Source: UBA2421 sp002343075 (GTDB lineage Bacteria > Planctomycetota > Phycisphaerae > Tepidisphaerales > Tepidisphaeraceae). Taken from it: DNA of 64,000 bases. Of the stretch, positions 63,111-64,000 are shown piece after piece. The translations under genes were made by a program, and so were the position numbers. The stretch lies in the NCBI GenBank assembly GCA_937982565.1, contig CALJLN010000034.1:62001-126000 (forward strand), written 5' to 3'. How positions within the stretch are numbered: position 1 is the stretch's first letter; every line of letters starts with the position of its first letter. The notes under the pieces were generated by a model. That model was not told the DNA's origin, did no database searches, and was given only the letters and a program-made list of their open reading frames with translations.

Positions 63111-64000
63111 TCATTTTTGAAGGGCGACATCGATGGCTTCCACCGCGCGAAAGCACTCCTCAAACGTGCTATACATCGCTGCCGGCGTGATGCGGATGAT
63201 TCCAGGACGGCGGAAGTCGGTCACAATTCCCTCCGCCGCGATCGCCTTGCAGATTTGCTCGGCATTTTCGTGCGCGATGCTCACATGCCCCCCGCGGCGA
63301 TGGGGTTCGCGCGGAGTGACGATTTGCGCGCCGTGTTTCGCAAGTCGTTCGTCGATCAATCTGAAGAGAAACTCCGTCAGCGCGAGCGATTTGCTTCGCA
63401 GGCTCGCGATATCCGAGCGATCAAACAGCGACAATGACCCGCGCAGTGCCGCCAGCGAAAGCAGATGCGGCGAGCCTACCTGAAACCGCCCCGCGCCCGC
63501 TGCCGGCTCGAAGGTGTGTTGCATGAGAAACTGCCGCGACTTGTCCATGCCAAACCAGCCCGCCAGCCCCGGGTTCGCAGTCAGGTGTCGCTGGTTTACA
63601 TACATCCCCGCCACCGCGCCCGGCCCGGCATTCATGTATTTGTAGTGACACCAAAACGCAAAATCGCAATCAAGCTTGCCAAAATTCAGCGGCACCGCGC
63701 CGATGGCATGGCTGCAATCCCACCCGAGCATCACCCCTGCCTGTTTCGCGGCACGGGTGATGCGGGGCATGTCAATCAGTTGCCCGCTCCCATATACCAC
63801 CGCGGGGAGAATGGCCATTGAAACGCCGGGGGCCTGCAACATCGCTTCGATTGCGGCTTCGTCGATCGTAGCGCCGTCGCGCGAAGCAACTTTTCGCAGG
63901 TGCGTCTCCGGTTCGAGCCTGTGCAGACGCAGGTGGCTCTGGACGGCGTGCGCATCGGACGGGAACGCCAGCGAATCGATCAGAATCGCCGGCCGCGCGG
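63111..64000 (-). CDS. kynU: kynureninase, 5' end beyond the window
   Basis: The frame is open to base 64000, with family-like residues (AILIDSLAFPSDAHAVQSHLRLHRLEPE) before the internal Met at 63842, so the start lies outside. About 296 residues of the PLP-dependent class V aminotransferase-type enzyme are visible. The PLP lysine lies in FWCHYKYMNAGPGAVAGMYV, the Asp partner in LGWDCSHAIGAVPLN, and the C-terminus HVSIAHENAEQICKAIAAEGIVTDFRRPGIIRITPAAMYSTFEECF is typical. It cleaves kynurenine or 3-hydroxykynurenine to anthranilate or 3-hydroxyanthranilate plus alanine, in tryptophan breakdown or NAD synthesis. Confidence 0.9.
   Translation of the reverse strand, partial: ARPAILIDSLAFPSDAHAVQSHLRLHRLEPETHLRKVASRDGATIDEAAIEAMLQAPGVSMAILPAVVYGSGQLIDMPRITRAAKQAGVMLGWDCSHAIGAVPLNFGKLDCDFAFWCHYKYMNAGPGAVAGMYVNQRHLTANPGLAGWFGMDKSRQFLMQHTFEPAAGAGRFQVGSPHLLSLAALRGSLSLFDRSDIASLRSKSLALTEFLFRLIDERLAKHGAQIVTPREPHRRGGHVSIAHENAEQICKAIAAEGIVTDFRRPGIIRITPAAMYSTFEECFRAVEAIDVALQK

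Overview
The window looks like chromosomal DNA of a planctomycete, most probably of class Phycisphaerae (Tepidisphaera/Humisphaera-like). This is an inference. It rests on high G+C, eight proteins starting with the planctomycete N-terminal 'LEPR-XLL'-type motif (E-x-L-E-x-R-x-L-L), PEP-CTERM-like C-termini, duplicated dockerin-like GDxN...LNDFTILAANFG motifs, large secreted multidomain proteins and several well-supported TTG/GTG starts. I saw no rRNA, tRNA, CRISPR array, prophage or intact insertion sequence.

Layout. 1-12.3 kb: secreted proteins (a kelch protein cut by the window edge, a small LEPR-motif carbohydrate-binding-like protein, three glucose/sorbosone-dehydrogenase-type beta-propeller proteins) with one aldo/keto reductase. 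12.4-22.0 kb: a large hybrid histidine kinase (MASE1-CHASE-HisKA-HATPase-REC-Hpt), murA, a translationally coupled histidine kinase plus REC-GGDEF-EAL pair, and a DUF3592 membrane protein. 22.1-24.9 kb: assimilatory sulfur genes (APS-reductase-type cysH, then ferredoxin-type sulfite reductase). 25.1-31.8 kb: three LEPR-motif RTX proteins around a UDP-sugar dehydrogenase. 32.1-38.2 kb: a minus-strand type IV pilus motor cluster (two PilB-like ATPases, PilT, a methyltransferase). 38.6-45.8 kb: a Ycf46-like AAA+ ATPase, two divergent secreted proteins, another LEPR/RTX protein preceded by two parS-like palindromes, an orphan solute-binding protein and a PEP-CTERM-like DUF4114 protein. 45.9-50.8 kb: a DUF4136 lipoprotein, a PilZ protein, a predicted beta-barrel protein and nrfHA (nitrite to ammonium). 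50.8-55.5 kb: a second PilZ-like protein, a planctomycete secreted protein and a LEPR protein with a dockerin-like tail. 55.7-64 kb: an ABC-2 exporter pair, a TlpA-like thioredoxin, an esterase plus ATP-grasp pair, a decayed DUF433/DUF5615-type toxin-antitoxin locus, an AlkD-like DNA repair protein, an intact orphan DUF433 gene and a kynureninase cut by the right edge.

How it fits together. The recurring theme is the cell surface: LEPR-motif and PEP-CTERM proteins, RTX adhesin-like proteins, type IV pilus motors, c-di-GMP turnover (GGDEF-EAL) and likely c-di-GMP readers (PilZ). The nrf, cysH/sir and kynU genes are ordinary metabolism. The least explained items are the LEPR-type N-termini without a clear Sec signal, two parS-like 16-mers exactly 64 bp apart, a 12-bp coding repeat that builds a 4-residue repeat in one PilB, a NrfA with CxxCH in place of the usual active-site CxxCK, and very long hairpins between convergent genes.
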